Origin: a virus
IMG/VR virus record: IMGVR_UViG_3300025030_000051
Coordinates: 48,829-112,828 of that record
Length of the DNA: 64,000 nucleotides
Reading direction: 5' to 3' (one strand)
Both the position numbers and the translations under genes were made by a program. Positions within the stretch are counted from its first letter, which is position 1. Every line of letters starts with the position of its first letter. Shown one piece after another: positions 33,252 to 41,164 of this stretch. A model generated the notes under the pieces. The model saw only the letters and a list, made by a program, of their open reading frames with translations. It was not told where the DNA came from and made no database searches.

Positions 33252-33600
33252 TATTTTGGTCTATTATTAATTTTTTAATTATACCACCATGACATTCATT
33301 TTCTGAACTGCAAAAACAAACCAAATTAACTCCATTTTCTCTCTCAGCCCAAACTTTAATTCTATTTAATTCATTCACAATATTAGTATATTTTATTAAA
33401 TTTTGTTTATTCTCTAAAATATCATATAACCATTCTTTGTATTTTGAAATAGCCTCTTCTCTTGTTTTTACTTGAATTAAGACTTTAGTCTTATTTAATT
33501 TTAAATGAGTGTATATATTTCCCAATACTGAACCTCTTCCAATATAAATATCATTTATTTGAGGTACATGTTTATGTTTATTTACTATATTTATTTTCAT
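33244..33600 (-). CDS. DUF4326 family protein, 118 aa
   Basis: IYIGRGSVLGNIYTHL, TREEAISKYKEWLYD and LVCFCSSENECHGGII match the DUF4326 signature (R-x-S-x-L-G-N-P, then Y-x-x-W-L, then C-x-C-x-x-x-x-C-H-G). The Cys/His cluster could bind metal. Biochemical role unknown; often in phage genomes. Confidence 0.85.
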   Translation of the reverse strand: MKINIVNKHKHVPQINDIYIGRGSVLGNIYTHLKLNKTKVLIQVKTREEAISKYKEWLYDILENKQNLIKYTNIVNELNRIKVWAERENGVNLVCFCSSENECHGGIIKKLIIDQNND

Positions 33601-33679
33601 TCAGTTATTCAAAAATAATCATTTATATATCTAGAAATTCATTATATGATGTCTGTTTAAATAATTAAATATTATATTA

Positions 33680-34702
33680 TTATTTAATAGGACACGCACC
33701 AGTTTCACATTCTAAGTCATCCTTTAATTCTGATAAATCAACAGTTTTTTTATAAAGTTTATTAAAATCAATTTTGCTAATTAATTCTTCATATTTTTCT
33801 TTTGTAATTTCTTCATAAGGTGCTTGTTTAAATCCGTGTTCACTGTGAAGTAAAAAAGAAACTGATTTTATTGAATTTTTATAATTTTCTTTTAACCACA
33901 GTTGTATATTAGTTAGTTCTTCTTTTTTATAATAAACAGTACAACTAACAGCATTATCAGACCAAATTGTCTGCATTTTTTTTAATAATTCTAACTGTTT
34001 AATGGCATCAAAATCTTTTGTTAAAATTGCATTTTTATTAGATTTCATTGGAAATTCTACAATAACAGTATTTCTATCTAAACTTCCATCTAATTGAGTC
34101 ACATATTCAGTATTAAGTCCAGCATCTTTACATAAATTTACCAAACTATCGTTTGACGACATTCTTATTCTTCTAATATAATACTCAGAATATGCTGAGT
34201 GTAATCCTGGTGTGGTATTAGGAAGAAGACTTAAAGTACCAGAAGGCTTCAAACATGTTAATCTTATTGATTCATTCCAATTATTTTCTTTTGAATATTT
34301 TTTATCAAATTCTTCTATATAATCTGATATTTCATTAAGCCAATTAAGTTGCTCTTCAGTAGATTCACATATTCCAGTTATACCTATTCCAAGACGATTA
34401 TTTTTATGAACTATTTTATTTGTTTCTTCATGTAAATAATTCATGTTTGCAACATTTTTAGAAAATTTATATAATAAAATAACTATTTCTTTTAATTCTT
34501 CTTTTAATTTAATTCGAGGGAGAAATATTTCTGTTAAATTGCAACATTCTTTATTGGCAAGAAAAATTTCAACACAATTATGCACAAGTATATTATTAGC
34601 AAAAAAATTATGATTATTTTCAACACTAATATCATAAACATCTTCATTGGAAATAATTTCTATTTTTTTTATTTTAGTTTTAACAATCGTTCTTTTTTCC
34701 AT
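33680..34702 (-). CDS. nrdJ: class II ribonucleotide reductase, C-terminal half with intein C-fragment
   Basis: 340 residues. The first 42 are an intein C-fragment: EDVYDISVENNHNFFANNILVHN is intein blocks F and G, with the terminal His-Asn, then Cys as +1. The extein continues CVEIFLANKECCNLTEI, the reductase segment that normally follows 'N-P'. Active-site features of adenosylcobalamin-dependent RTPR follow: SGTLSLLPNTTPG, SVSFLLH, and a redox tail ending ETGACPIK like the EGGACPIK of Lactobacillus RTPR. Needs trans-splicing with the half at 35149-36471 to make a reductase of about 638 residues. Confidence 0.92.
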   Translation of the reverse strand: MEKRTIVKTKIKKIEIISNEDVYDISVENNHNFFANNILVHNCVEIFLANKECCNLTEIFLPRIKLKEELKEIVILLYKFSKNVANMNYLHEETNKIVHKNNRLGIGITGICESTEEQLNWLNEISDYIEEFDKKYSKENNWNESIRLTCLKPSGTLSLLPNTTPGLHSAYSEYYIRRIRMSSNDSLVNLCKDAGLNTEYVTQLDGSLDRNTVIVEFPMKSNKNAILTKDFDAIKQLELLKKMQTIWSDNAVSCTVYYKKEELTNIQLWLKENYKNSIKSVSFLLHSEHGFKQAPYEEITKEKYEELISKIDFNKLYKKTVDLSELKDDLECETGACPIK

Positions 34703-34711
34703 TTTTTTAAT

Positions 34712-35086
34712 TCACTTCCATAAGTTGTATTTTCTTCTAAATAATTGTTTATATTTTCTATTAATATAACATTTATATTTTTTAATTTTTCTTTTAATAA
34801 AATTGTTTTCCAAATCATAATATTCTTTTAAAGATTTTTCAAAAATATTAAATTTAAACTTATTTTCTTCAATTAAACATTTAAGTATATAATCATTTTT
34901 ATATTTTAATCTCCTTTTACTTCCAAGTTTATTTTTATTAAAATATTTTATAAAATTTTCATTATTTTCTAAATCATCATATATTTTTGGCAATAAATTA
35001 TTTTTAATATTATTCATACCAATAACAGGTTTATAAAAAATATTATAGAGGGATATAATATTTTTTTGCAATTCTAATATATTCAA
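34712..35086 (-). CDS. unknown ORF inserted between the two reductase halves, 124 aa, TTG start
   Basis: TTG start at 35086 with a GGAG 6 nt upstream, preceded by TATAAATC, which resembles a T4 late promoter. The protein is very basic (KKYKCYINRKYKQLFRRKY at the end) and has no motif I recognise. Position matches that of the endonucleases that lie between split-intein halves in other fractured genes, so it may be a divergent or shortened nuclease. Confidence 0.55.
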   Translation of the reverse strand: MNILELQKNIISLYNIFYKPVIGMNNIKNNLLPKIYDDLENNENFIKYFNKNKLGSKRRLKYKNDYILKCLIEENKFKFNIFEKSLKEYYDLENNFIKRKIKKYKCYINRKYKQLFRRKYNLWK

Positions 35087-35148
35087 AGTATTCTCCAGAT
35101 TAAAAACTAATACGGATTTATACCTATAAAATATTAGAAATTAAATTT

Positions 35149-36471
35149 TTAATTATTTTTTATTTGTATAATAATATCATTTTCACTCAAATTATTAGCC
35201 GCTATCCAGCCTCTGTTTTCTGTATAAACTTTATGATTTGGTGTTAGTTTTAATTCTGTATTATCTTCTAATATTAATTTTATAATATTTACATCTTTTC
35301 TTGTCAACTCAATCTGTCTTATATTATTATATTCTAATTTTTTATTATTTTCATTAAAAGTTAATATTTTGGGTTTATTTTTACATTTAATTAATTTATT
35401 TATTTTAATGTCACCAATTTCAGTAGTTATAAAAGTATCACCGGTTACGCAAGGATTTGCCCCATCAATTGAATTATCACGCTTTTTTCTTCCAAGCTTA
35501 CCAACTGCTCTTGCTAATTTTAAATTTACTAAACCATAAGGTTCACCATTACCATTATAACTATTCCAAAACTCTGGCATTAATTCGTCGTAATCATCTG
35601 CTGCAATACTATTATTTGACATTGCTCTCCAAGATGGTACATTTTCCATATCCCATCTTTTAGCTCTAAGATATAAAATATCATCTGGATCACCTATGGC
35701 CAACTCAGCGCTTCTCCTGACATTTCCACTTACAACTATCTGTCCAATAATATTAAAAACATCTAACACATCAATACTTCTTAATCTTTTGCCTTCTCTA
35801 TTTTTCAATATCGAACAAATATTTTGAATTCCAATATGTAATTCTTCAGGACCTGAAGAAACTCCACCAAAACCTTTTATTAATGCTCCTTTGCTTCTAA
35901 TTAAATCCAATGAATATGAAAATGATTTTCCGTTATTCATAAAAGCTTCTAAAACTTTTTTTAATAATTCAACCCAGCCCTCTCTTTTATCTGGAACTAT
36001 AAAGTCTGCATCTTTAGTATCTTCTCTATATATATTAATATTTTCTTTTATTTTTGGCAATTGATAAACATCTTCTTTTCTTACAGAAACTCCAACACCA
36101 CCTCCAAGCATTAATTCTTCCATACCAAAACAAAAATCTTCTATAGTTGATAATTTTGTAAACCAACAGTTTAATAAACTATCTCCCATGAATTTATCTA
36201 CTATTTTAGTTCCAAGTTGCCATAAAGCTCTACCAGATAAGCAACATTTTAAATTAAATATATAATCATATAATTTTACTAATTCATCGTCTGAAATTTT
36301 AAAATTATATTTTTTAATTGCACTTACGCATCTTTGAATTGTTTCATGCCATTCTTCAGTTATATCTTCATTTTCTTTTAATCTTGCATAAGTTCTTTTA
36401 TAAACTATATAACCAAGAATAGATCCTGGCCAGTTTTTATTTTCATATTTTTTATATAGATTATCTATCAA
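35149..36471 (-). CDS. nrdJ: class II ribonucleotide reductase, N-terminal half with intein N-fragment
   Basis: 440 residues. Residues 1-340 match the RTPR family: GYIVYKRTYARL, LSGRALWQLGT, LLNCWFTKL (active-site Cys), LGGGVGVSV, and VSGNVRRSAELAIGD. At NSIDGANP the extein stops and an intein N-fragment of 100 residues begins: CVTGDTFITTEIGDIKI (block A) and LKLTPNHKVYTENRGW (block B), ending IIIQIKNN and TAA. Canonical split site between blocks B and F. Start is TTG at 36471, without a visible Shine-Dalgarno, after a hairpin-rich leader. The enzyme reduces ribonucleoside triphosphates using B12. Confidence 0.92.
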   Translation of the reverse strand: MIDNLYKKYENKNWPGSILGYIVYKRTYARLKENEDITEEWHETIQRCVSAIKKYNFKISDDELVKLYDYIFNLKCCLSGRALWQLGTKIVDKFMGDSLLNCWFTKLSTIEDFCFGMEELMLGGGVGVSVRKEDVYQLPKIKENINIYREDTKDADFIVPDKREGWVELLKKVLEAFMNNGKSFSYSLDLIRSKGALIKGFGGVSSGPEELHIGIQNICSILKNREGKRLRSIDVLDVFNIIGQIVVSGNVRRSAELAIGDPDDILYLRAKRWDMENVPSWRAMSNNSIAADDYDELMPEFWNSYNGNGEPYGLVNLKLARAVGKLGRKKRDNSIDGANPCVTGDTFITTEIGDIKINKLIKCKNKPKILTFNENNKKLEYNNIRQIELTRKDVNIIKLILEDNTELKLTPNHKVYTENRGWIAANNLSENDIIIQIKNN

Positions 36472-36481
36472 ATATTTTTTT

Positions 36482-36720
36482 CAATTAATAAATCAATAAG
36501 ATTGATTTTTGTGTGAGACACAAGTTTAAAATTTATTTTATTTTATTTCTTGATTTTTAAAATTAAGAAATTAGTTTAAACTAAATCAAAGCCAGTACAG
36601 ACAGTTTTTATAAACTGTTAAACAATATTAAATGTTAAAGGATAGAATTTCCCATTCAATACTTTTAATCAAGCCTTGATATATCTATTTATGTTCTCTT
36701 TTGAACTAACTAATACTTGA
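36482..36720 (-). promoter_or_regulatory. hairpin-dense leader upstream of the reductase gene
   Basis: About 240 bases without a gene. Perfect or near-perfect inverted repeats lie in close order: 36491-36507 (arms AATCAAT/ATTGATT), 36509-36523 (TTGTGT/ACACAA), 36547-36571 (TTTCTT.../...AAGAAA), 36571-36584 (TTAGTTTAAACTAA), 36601-36618 (ACAGTTT/AAACTGT, loop TTAT), 36668-36680 (ATCAAG/CTTGAT) and 36693-36706 (GTTC/GAAC). This is far denser than other gaps here. It lies in the 5' leader of a B12-dependent reductase. Could be an attenuator, riboswitch-like RNA, or remnant of a structured intron. I do not see the usual B12 box. Confidence 0.55.
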
Positions 36721-37167
36721 TTAAATATTTAGTGTAATATTAAAATTATTTAAAAATTGATATTCTCTATTTTTAATACTATATATATAATTATTTATTT
36801 CTTTAATTACTTTATTAATATTATTTTCTATTTCTTCATTAGTAAATCTTATTAAAAAATTTTTATAATATTGTTTTAGTTTTATTTCTCTTAAAGTATC
36901 TTTAATTTTTTGTTTATCATTTTCATGATATTTTCCATCAACTTCTATAAATAAATAATTTTTATATTTATCATTTTTTATAGGAATTGAAAAATCAGGT
37001 ATATAAAACTTATTTTTATAAGATCCTCTAGGGATAGCTCTTTGAAAGTAAAAAAATATATTTTCTTTTTCTAACTTACTTTTTAACAACATTTCAGCAT
37101 TTGTTGCATTTTTTTTTAATTTTTTAGAAAATTGTAAAGCTCTTTTTTTATTATTATTAAATTTCAT
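36721..37167 (-). CDS. DUF559 (Vsr-like) endonuclease, 148 aa
   Basis: KKLKKNATNAEMLLKSKL, then FYFQRAIPRGSYKNKFYIPDFSIP and YLFIEVDGKYHENDKQKIKDTLREIKLKQ, then LIRFTNEEI. This is the DUF559 layout: DF, E-x-D-G-x-H, D-x-x-R, and R-F-x-N-x-E. DUF559 belongs to the Vsr/PD-(D/E)XK-related nucleases. It sits between the reductase and helicase genes. Probably a free-standing homing nuclease. Confidence 0.8.
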   Translation of the reverse strand: MKFNNNKKRALQFSKKLKKNATNAEMLLKSKLEKENIFFYFQRAIPRGSYKNKFYIPDFSIPIKNDKYKNYLFIEVDGKYHENDKQKIKDTLREIKLKQYYKNFLIRFTNEEIENNINKVIKEINNYIYSIKNREYQFLNNFNITLNI

Positions 37168-37670
37168 TTAAATTTTTTATTTCTTTTAATTTGATTATTT
37201 AAGTGAAACTGTTCGTTTTCTAATTTATGTATTTTCCCTTTAGAAGGTCTACCAAATTTTTTTGATCTTTTTTTGGTTAATTTATATCTTTTAAAACTAT
37301 CATATCCTTTATAATTTTCTGTTTTTTCTTTTGAATCTATTAACAATCTTTTATAATTATTTAAACAATTATTTATCGTTTCTATAAAGTATTTTTGTTT
37401 ACTAAATATATCATTATTTGTAAATCTTAATATATTTTTTATTTTATTACTATATTCAATCATTAATGTTTCTTCTCTTAATTTATCTTTTTCTTTTTGT
37501 TCATTATGATATTCTCCATCTATTTCAATAACAGTCTTAATTTTAGGTATATAAAAATCTACTCTATATAGAATAAATATTTTTTGGAAAATAAATTTTA
37601 TTTTATTATCTTCTAATAATTTTTTTGCTATTAATTCAGCTTTAGTTGGATTTTTAATAGCCTCATTTTT
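37164..37670 (-). CDS. second DUF559 (Vsr-like) endonuclease, start unclear
   Basis: The first ATG is at 37463, but in the same frame upstream the sequence reads NPTKAELIAKKLLEDNKI, then FILYRVDFYIPKIKTVIEIDGEYHNEQ, the DUF559 active site, so the gene must start earlier. The frame is open from 37670 and has no ATG; an ATT lies at 37658. The C-terminal part (YDSFKRYKLTKKRSKKFGRPS) is basic. Either it uses a non-standard start or the 5' end has decayed. Confidence 0.6.
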   Translation of the reverse strand, partial: KNEAIKNPTKAELIAKKLLEDNKIKFIFQKIFILYRVDFYIPKIKTVIEIDGEYHNEQKEKDKLREETLMIEYSNKIKNILRFTNNDIFSKQKYFIETINNCLNNYKRLLIDSKEKTENYKGYDSFKRYKLTKKRSKKFGRPSKGKIHKLENEQFHLNNQIKRNKKFK

Positions 37671-37726
37671 CTATAAAATGATAATTTATTTATATTTTTC
37701 TTTTATTAATAAATATTATTTAAAAT

Positions 37727-38887
37727 TCAATTTTTATCTTTAAAATATTTTTCTTTTAATAATTTTTTTGTTAAGCTATTTCCATTCATTTTTTCATTCA
37801 GAATTTTACCTTGTAAACTATTACTTTCAAAAATTGATAACTTTCCGTTATTTACGTTAAACTGTGCTGGAAATCTAATTTTATCTACTCCGAATCTATT
37901 CTTAATAATAAAAATTCTTGCTGTTTTTGATTCACTGTCTATTTCTTTTCTTGATACTGAAAAAATAAAATCACCAATCATTATTTTAGAATAATCTTCA
38001 GATATTTGTTCTCCAACTATTACATCAGATTCAGCACCTGAACGATTAACTTGAGAAACTGTCCAAACTCCAGTATTAAAATCACCAGACATTCCTCTTA
38101 ATTCTTCATAAATATTTCCTATTTCTAATCTTTTATCTTTATAAAATCTTGGTGCCTTTAATAAATCACCATAATCAACTATAATTAAATCTGGTTTTAA
38201 TCCAAGTTGAATAGATCTTTCAATATGTGATGTTAAAGTATTTATTGTTGCTCTTTTTGGAGGATATTCTTTTACTAATAGTTTTCCTTTTTTTTCATTT
38301 AAATTATTTAGAGATTTTTCTATTTCAATTTCATTAAACTTTAATTCAGAAACATAAATATCTGTAAATCTAGAATAGTATCTTTTAGTTATCATTTCTT
38401 TACTTAATTCTAAAGTATAATGAAATACTATTTTTCCTTGTTTTAAAGCTTCAGTTCCTATATTGGCAAGTTGCCATGAATTATGAGATAGTATTTCATT
38501 ACTATAATAACAATTAACGTCATCTACTTCTAAATCAAATAATATTTGTTTTTTATGAATTATATATTGTTTTTTTAATGTAGTTATACCATTTTTAGTT
38601 TCAATAATATCATTATTATTTATATTTTTTACATATTTCCACTCATTATTTGCCATTATTCTATGTTTGGTTGATGTCTTTAGTGTTTTTCCATTACTAA
38701 AATAATTAATGACAACAAATTTATTTTTTATTGTGAATAATTTATTTATTTTTTTATATCCAAAGGGTGTTAAAACATTAATTTTAAATGGTAATATATA
38801 ATTTATTTCTTCATTGTAATTTAAATTACAATTTTTAAATAAATCTACAATCTTAACAGTTTCAGTTTTTTTTCTAAAATATATCAT
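37727..38887 (-). CDS. replicative helicase (gp41/DnaB), C-terminal half with intein C-fragment
   Basis: 386 residues. Residues 1-136 are an intein C-fragment carrying block B (LKTSTKHRIMANNEWKYV), block F/G (ILFDLEVDDVNCYYSNEILSHN) and Ser as +1. The extein resumes at SWQLANIGTEALKQGK, the half of the Walker A helix that normally follows 'GSPGMGK', and goes on with LIIVDYGDLL (Walker B) and WTVSQVNRSG (DnaB motif H3). ATG overlaps the nuclease stop (ATGA). Forms the ring helicase of the phage replisome after trans-splicing with 39896-40672. Confidence 0.9.
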   Translation of the reverse strand: MIYFRKKTETVKIVDLFKNCNLNYNEEINYILPFKINVLTPFGYKKINKLFTIKNKFVVINYFSNGKTLKTSTKHRIMANNEWKYVKNINNNDIIETKNGITTLKKQYIIHKKQILFDLEVDDVNCYYSNEILSHNSWQLANIGTEALKQGKIVFHYTLELSKEMITKRYYSRFTDIYVSELKFNEIEIEKSLNNLNEKKGKLLVKEYPPKRATINTLTSHIERSIQLGLKPDLIIVDYGDLLKAPRFYKDKRLEIGNIYEELRGMSGDFNTGVWTVSQVNRSGAESDVIVGEQISEDYSKIMIGDFIFSVSRKEIDSESKTARIFIIKNRFGVDKIRFPAQFNVNNGKLSIFESNSLQGKILNEKMNGNSLTKKLLKEKYFKDKN

Positions 38888-39849
38888 TTTAAAAATTTCT
38901 TTATTTTTTTTATTATTTCACTTTTATTGTTATACCAATCATCTTCCCAAACAATCATTATTTTATAATTATTATTTTCTAATTTTTTTATTCTTTTTTT
39001 ATCATGTTCCCATATATCTTTTATTTTTTGTTTTGTCATCTTGTGTTTTTCTTCTCCATTTAAAAAATATTTAGGATTACAATGCCAAAAATCTCCAAAA
39101 AATTCTATTATCTTATTTTTATAAAGTATATCTACAGAATAAGCTCTTTCTTTATAAATTTTTATATCAACATTTGCCTTTGCTTTTATATTGAAATTTT
39201 CACATATATAATTATATAATTCAGCTTCACCCTTGCTTCTTGATACAATAAAATGTTTTGCCCATTTAGTAGCTCCAATATCTAATATTGTTTTACTAAG
39301 TGTAGAACTTATTTTTAATTTTGATATATCTGAATGGTTGTGATTTAAAAATTTAGATGATTTTTTACTATTTTTTGATTGAAGTTCACAAATAATGTTT
39401 TTTGCTTCTTTTTCAGAATAACCCTTTTTAAGCCAGTGTAGTATACTAAGTATACTTTTTTCTTTTTGAATAATTTCAATTTGTTTATTTGCTTCTTTTT
39501 CAGAATAACCCTTTTTAAGCCAATATTCTATATACCAGTTGCTATTTTGTTTTTGTGTTAAACTAACCATATTAGTGGCTTCTTTTTCAGAATAACCCTT
39601 TTTAAGCCAATATTGTGGTTTTCTATTTGTAATAACTTTTGTTTTAAACCACTTTTTAAATTCAGGATCTTTATACTTATCTCTTATTTTTTGTTTTGTT
39701 TCTTCTGTTAATTTTACTATTATTAATTTTAATTCTTTACCGTATTTTTCTTTATATTCATTTCCCCTCATGTTGTGTTTAAATTTTAAATGTGGGACTA
39801 AATTTTTCATTTTTCTATTACATATTTTACAAATTAATAGTTTTTCTAT
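38884..39849 (-). CDS. Vsr-like homing endonuclease lodged between the helicase halves, ATA start
   Basis: The first ATG at 39810 is preceded in frame by EKLLICKICNRK, which completes a zinc finger (C-x2-C ... H-x4-H with HLKFKHNM). The only start before it is ATA at 39849, 7 nt behind a GGAG at 39857-39860. The product is 321 residues: zinc finger, three 29-residue repeats (WLKKGYSEKEA), then a C-terminal nuclease domain (YSVDILYKNKIIEFFGDFWHCNP, IWEHDKKRIKKLENNNYKIMIVWEDDW). That nuclease pattern is the Vsr-like family known from other split-intein genes. Confidence 0.8.
   Translation of the reverse strand: MEKLLICKICNRKMKNLVPHLKFKHNMRGNEYKEKYGKELKLIIVKLTEETKQKIRDKYKDPEFKKWFKTKVITNRKPQYWLKKGYSEKEATNMVSLTQKQNSNWYIEYWLKKGYSEKEANKQIEIIQKEKSILSILHWLKKGYSEKEAKNIICELQSKNSKKSSKFLNHNHSDISKLKISSTLSKTILDIGATKWAKHFIVSRSKGEAELYNYICENFNIKAKANVDIKIYKERAYSVDILYKNKIIEFFGDFWHCNPKYFLNGEEKHKMTKQKIKDIWEHDKKRIKKLENNNYKIMIVWEDDWYNNKSEIIKKIKKFLK
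39404..39610 (-). repeat. three direct repeats of 87 bp
   Basis: Inside the Vsr-like endonuclease, a 30-odd base core recurs at 39404, 39491 and 39578 nearly unchanged. Each unit encodes WLKKGYSEKEA plus 18 variable residues. Such modules in homing nucleases usually contact DNA. Identical spacing (29 codons) suggests recent tandem duplication. Confidence 0.85.
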
Positions 39850-39895
39850 TTGTTTTCTCCATTTTTTATTAAAAATATAAAGAAAACAAATTTTT

Positions 39896-40672
39896 TTAAT
39901 GTTTTTCCTGTACCGGGTGTTTCAATTCATAAGCAAACATTGTTTTTTCATCAATTTTTACTATTTCCCATGGTTTATACCATTTTATTTCATTATCAAT
40001 TTCTATTCCTATTTCATTATATTGTATATCTATTTTTGTGTTTTTACCAACACATTTTCCCATTCCGGGTGACCCAGCAATTATAAATAATTCACCGGTT
40101 TTCGAATCCCCAATACCACCTTCTGTTATTTCATTAATAATATCCCACGGAGTTGCTATAGTATTTCTTTTAGCTTTTTCAAGCATTTCATTTGGAGATT
40201 TTTCTAACAACATTAATCCTATATCTCTATCTTGACCTGCTCTTTCGGCCTCCCTAAATCTTATTTTAACAGCTTCATAATCTCCTTTTTTAATATCGTC
40301 AACAGAATTATAAACAGTTAATTTCCAGTTTTGATTAATACAAAATTCAATAAAGTTATCTTTAATATAAGATAAATCTTCAGCAGTTTTAAAGTCGTAC
40401 GATTCTCTTAATTTTTGTACAATGCTTTCTTTAAAGACATCATTCTTTTCACTTTCAATTTCTGCCTTGAATACTTCTAACGTAGGATTTAATTTGTATT
40501 TTTTGTAATATTCTTTGATTTTATTCACAATCCACTGACAAGCTTCAGAATCAAAAAATTCTGGTTTTAATATGTCTTCAGTTTTAATTAAAAATTTCAA
40601 ATCATATATAAGGCAGGTAACAACCTTAGATTGATAAACTTGTCCGAAGCGTGTTAAGTTATCTAATTGCAT
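39896..40672 (-). CDS. replicative helicase (gp41/DnaB), N-terminal half with intein N-fragment
   Basis: 258 residues. Residues 1-206 hold the helicase N-domain (EDILKPEFFDSEACQWIV) and linker, then ITEGGIGDSKTGELFIIAGSPGMGK, the first part of the Walker A motif. There the extein is cut and an intein N-fragment of 52 residues starts at CVGKNTKIDIQYNEIG (block A-like) and ends PVQEKH, TAA. The break lies in the ATP-binding loop, so this half cannot bind ATP alone. Combined extein length would be about 456 residues, near the 475 of T4 gp41. Confidence 0.9.
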   Translation of the reverse strand: MQLDNLTRFGQVYQSKVVTCLIYDLKFLIKTEDILKPEFFDSEACQWIVNKIKEYYKKYKLNPTLEVFKAEIESEKNDVFKESIVQKLRESYDFKTAEDLSYIKDNFIEFCINQNWKLTVYNSVDDIKKGDYEAVKIRFREAERAGQDRDIGLMLLEKSPNEMLEKAKRNTIATPWDIINEITEGGIGDSKTGELFIIAGSPGMGKCVGKNTKIDIQYNEIGIEIDNEIKWYKPWEIVKIDEKTMFAYELKHPVQEKH

Positions 40673-41115
40673 GATTTGACAAAAAGTTTTGACTTTTCAA
40701 GTAATGAGAATTTTCTTGAAGGCTGTTTTTTATCTACAATCTTACAACCAAATGGATATTGCGGAAAACAAATAGAATTAAATCTATTTTTTCCTTTAAA
40801 TCTTGGAAACCCTGGTATCTGATGTTGTTTGATTCTTCTAAAGAAATTTTTATAGGCATTATCAACAGTTTTAAGTACATATTGTAAATTTTGAGCAAAT
40901 ATTTCTTTATATTCAGGATAAAATTCTTTAAACTCTGTAAGTTCTTTAGATTGATCATAATAATTAATAGATTTACTGTTTATAGATGATTTATATGAAT
41001 TTATTCTTTGTTCAAGACAAACGTTATAGAGATTTCTACAAAGTTCAAATTGATTGTTTAAAGTTTTTTGAATTGTTTTATTTGGGTAGATTCTATATTT
41101 GAAAGATTTTCTCAT
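40663..41115 (-). pseudogene. IS200/IS605-family TnpB fragment, N-terminal 150 aa
   Basis: KSFKYRIYPNKTIQKTL, FELCRNLYNVCLEQRI, LKTVDNAYKNFFRRIKQ and PGFPRFKGKNRFNSICFPQ are the N-terminal helix-turn-helix domain of TnpB (OrfB). Full TnpB is about 400 residues with an RuvC nuclease; here the frame ends in TAG at 40663, within the start of the helicase gene. No TnpA, no C-terminal RuvC and no flanking hairpins are seen. So it is a remnant, possibly still expressed. Confidence 0.8.
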
Positions 41116-41164
41116 TGCTTAATTATAAAATTTTGAATTTTAATAAACTTTCTATTCGAAAAAT

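Noticed and set aside
33601-33679. Gene or terminator in the gap after DUF4326
   Set aside because: No open frame with a start and no strong GC-stemmed hairpin; only AT-rich partial inverted repeats.
34712-35086. LAGLIDADG homing endonuclease within the reductase intein
   Set aside because: No LAGLIDADG or HNH motif could be found in the 124-residue ORF or in either intein fragment.
36482-36720. Cobalamin riboswitch before the B12-dependent reductase
   Set aside because: Structured, but the transcript strand lacks a recognisable B12 box, so I kept it as an unassigned leader.
36482-36720. tRNA gene
   Set aside because: No cloverleaf, T-loop GTTCRA with proper spacing or acceptor stem could be laid out. 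I saw no convincing tRNA elsewhere in the window either.
39404-39610. CRISPR-like array
   Set aside because: Three units with in-frame spacing of 29 codons inside a nuclease gene; they are coding repeats, not spacers and repeats.
40734-40958. Separate 74-aa gene inside the TnpB fragment
   Set aside because: It is an alternate frame of the TnpB coding DNA, with no motif of its own.
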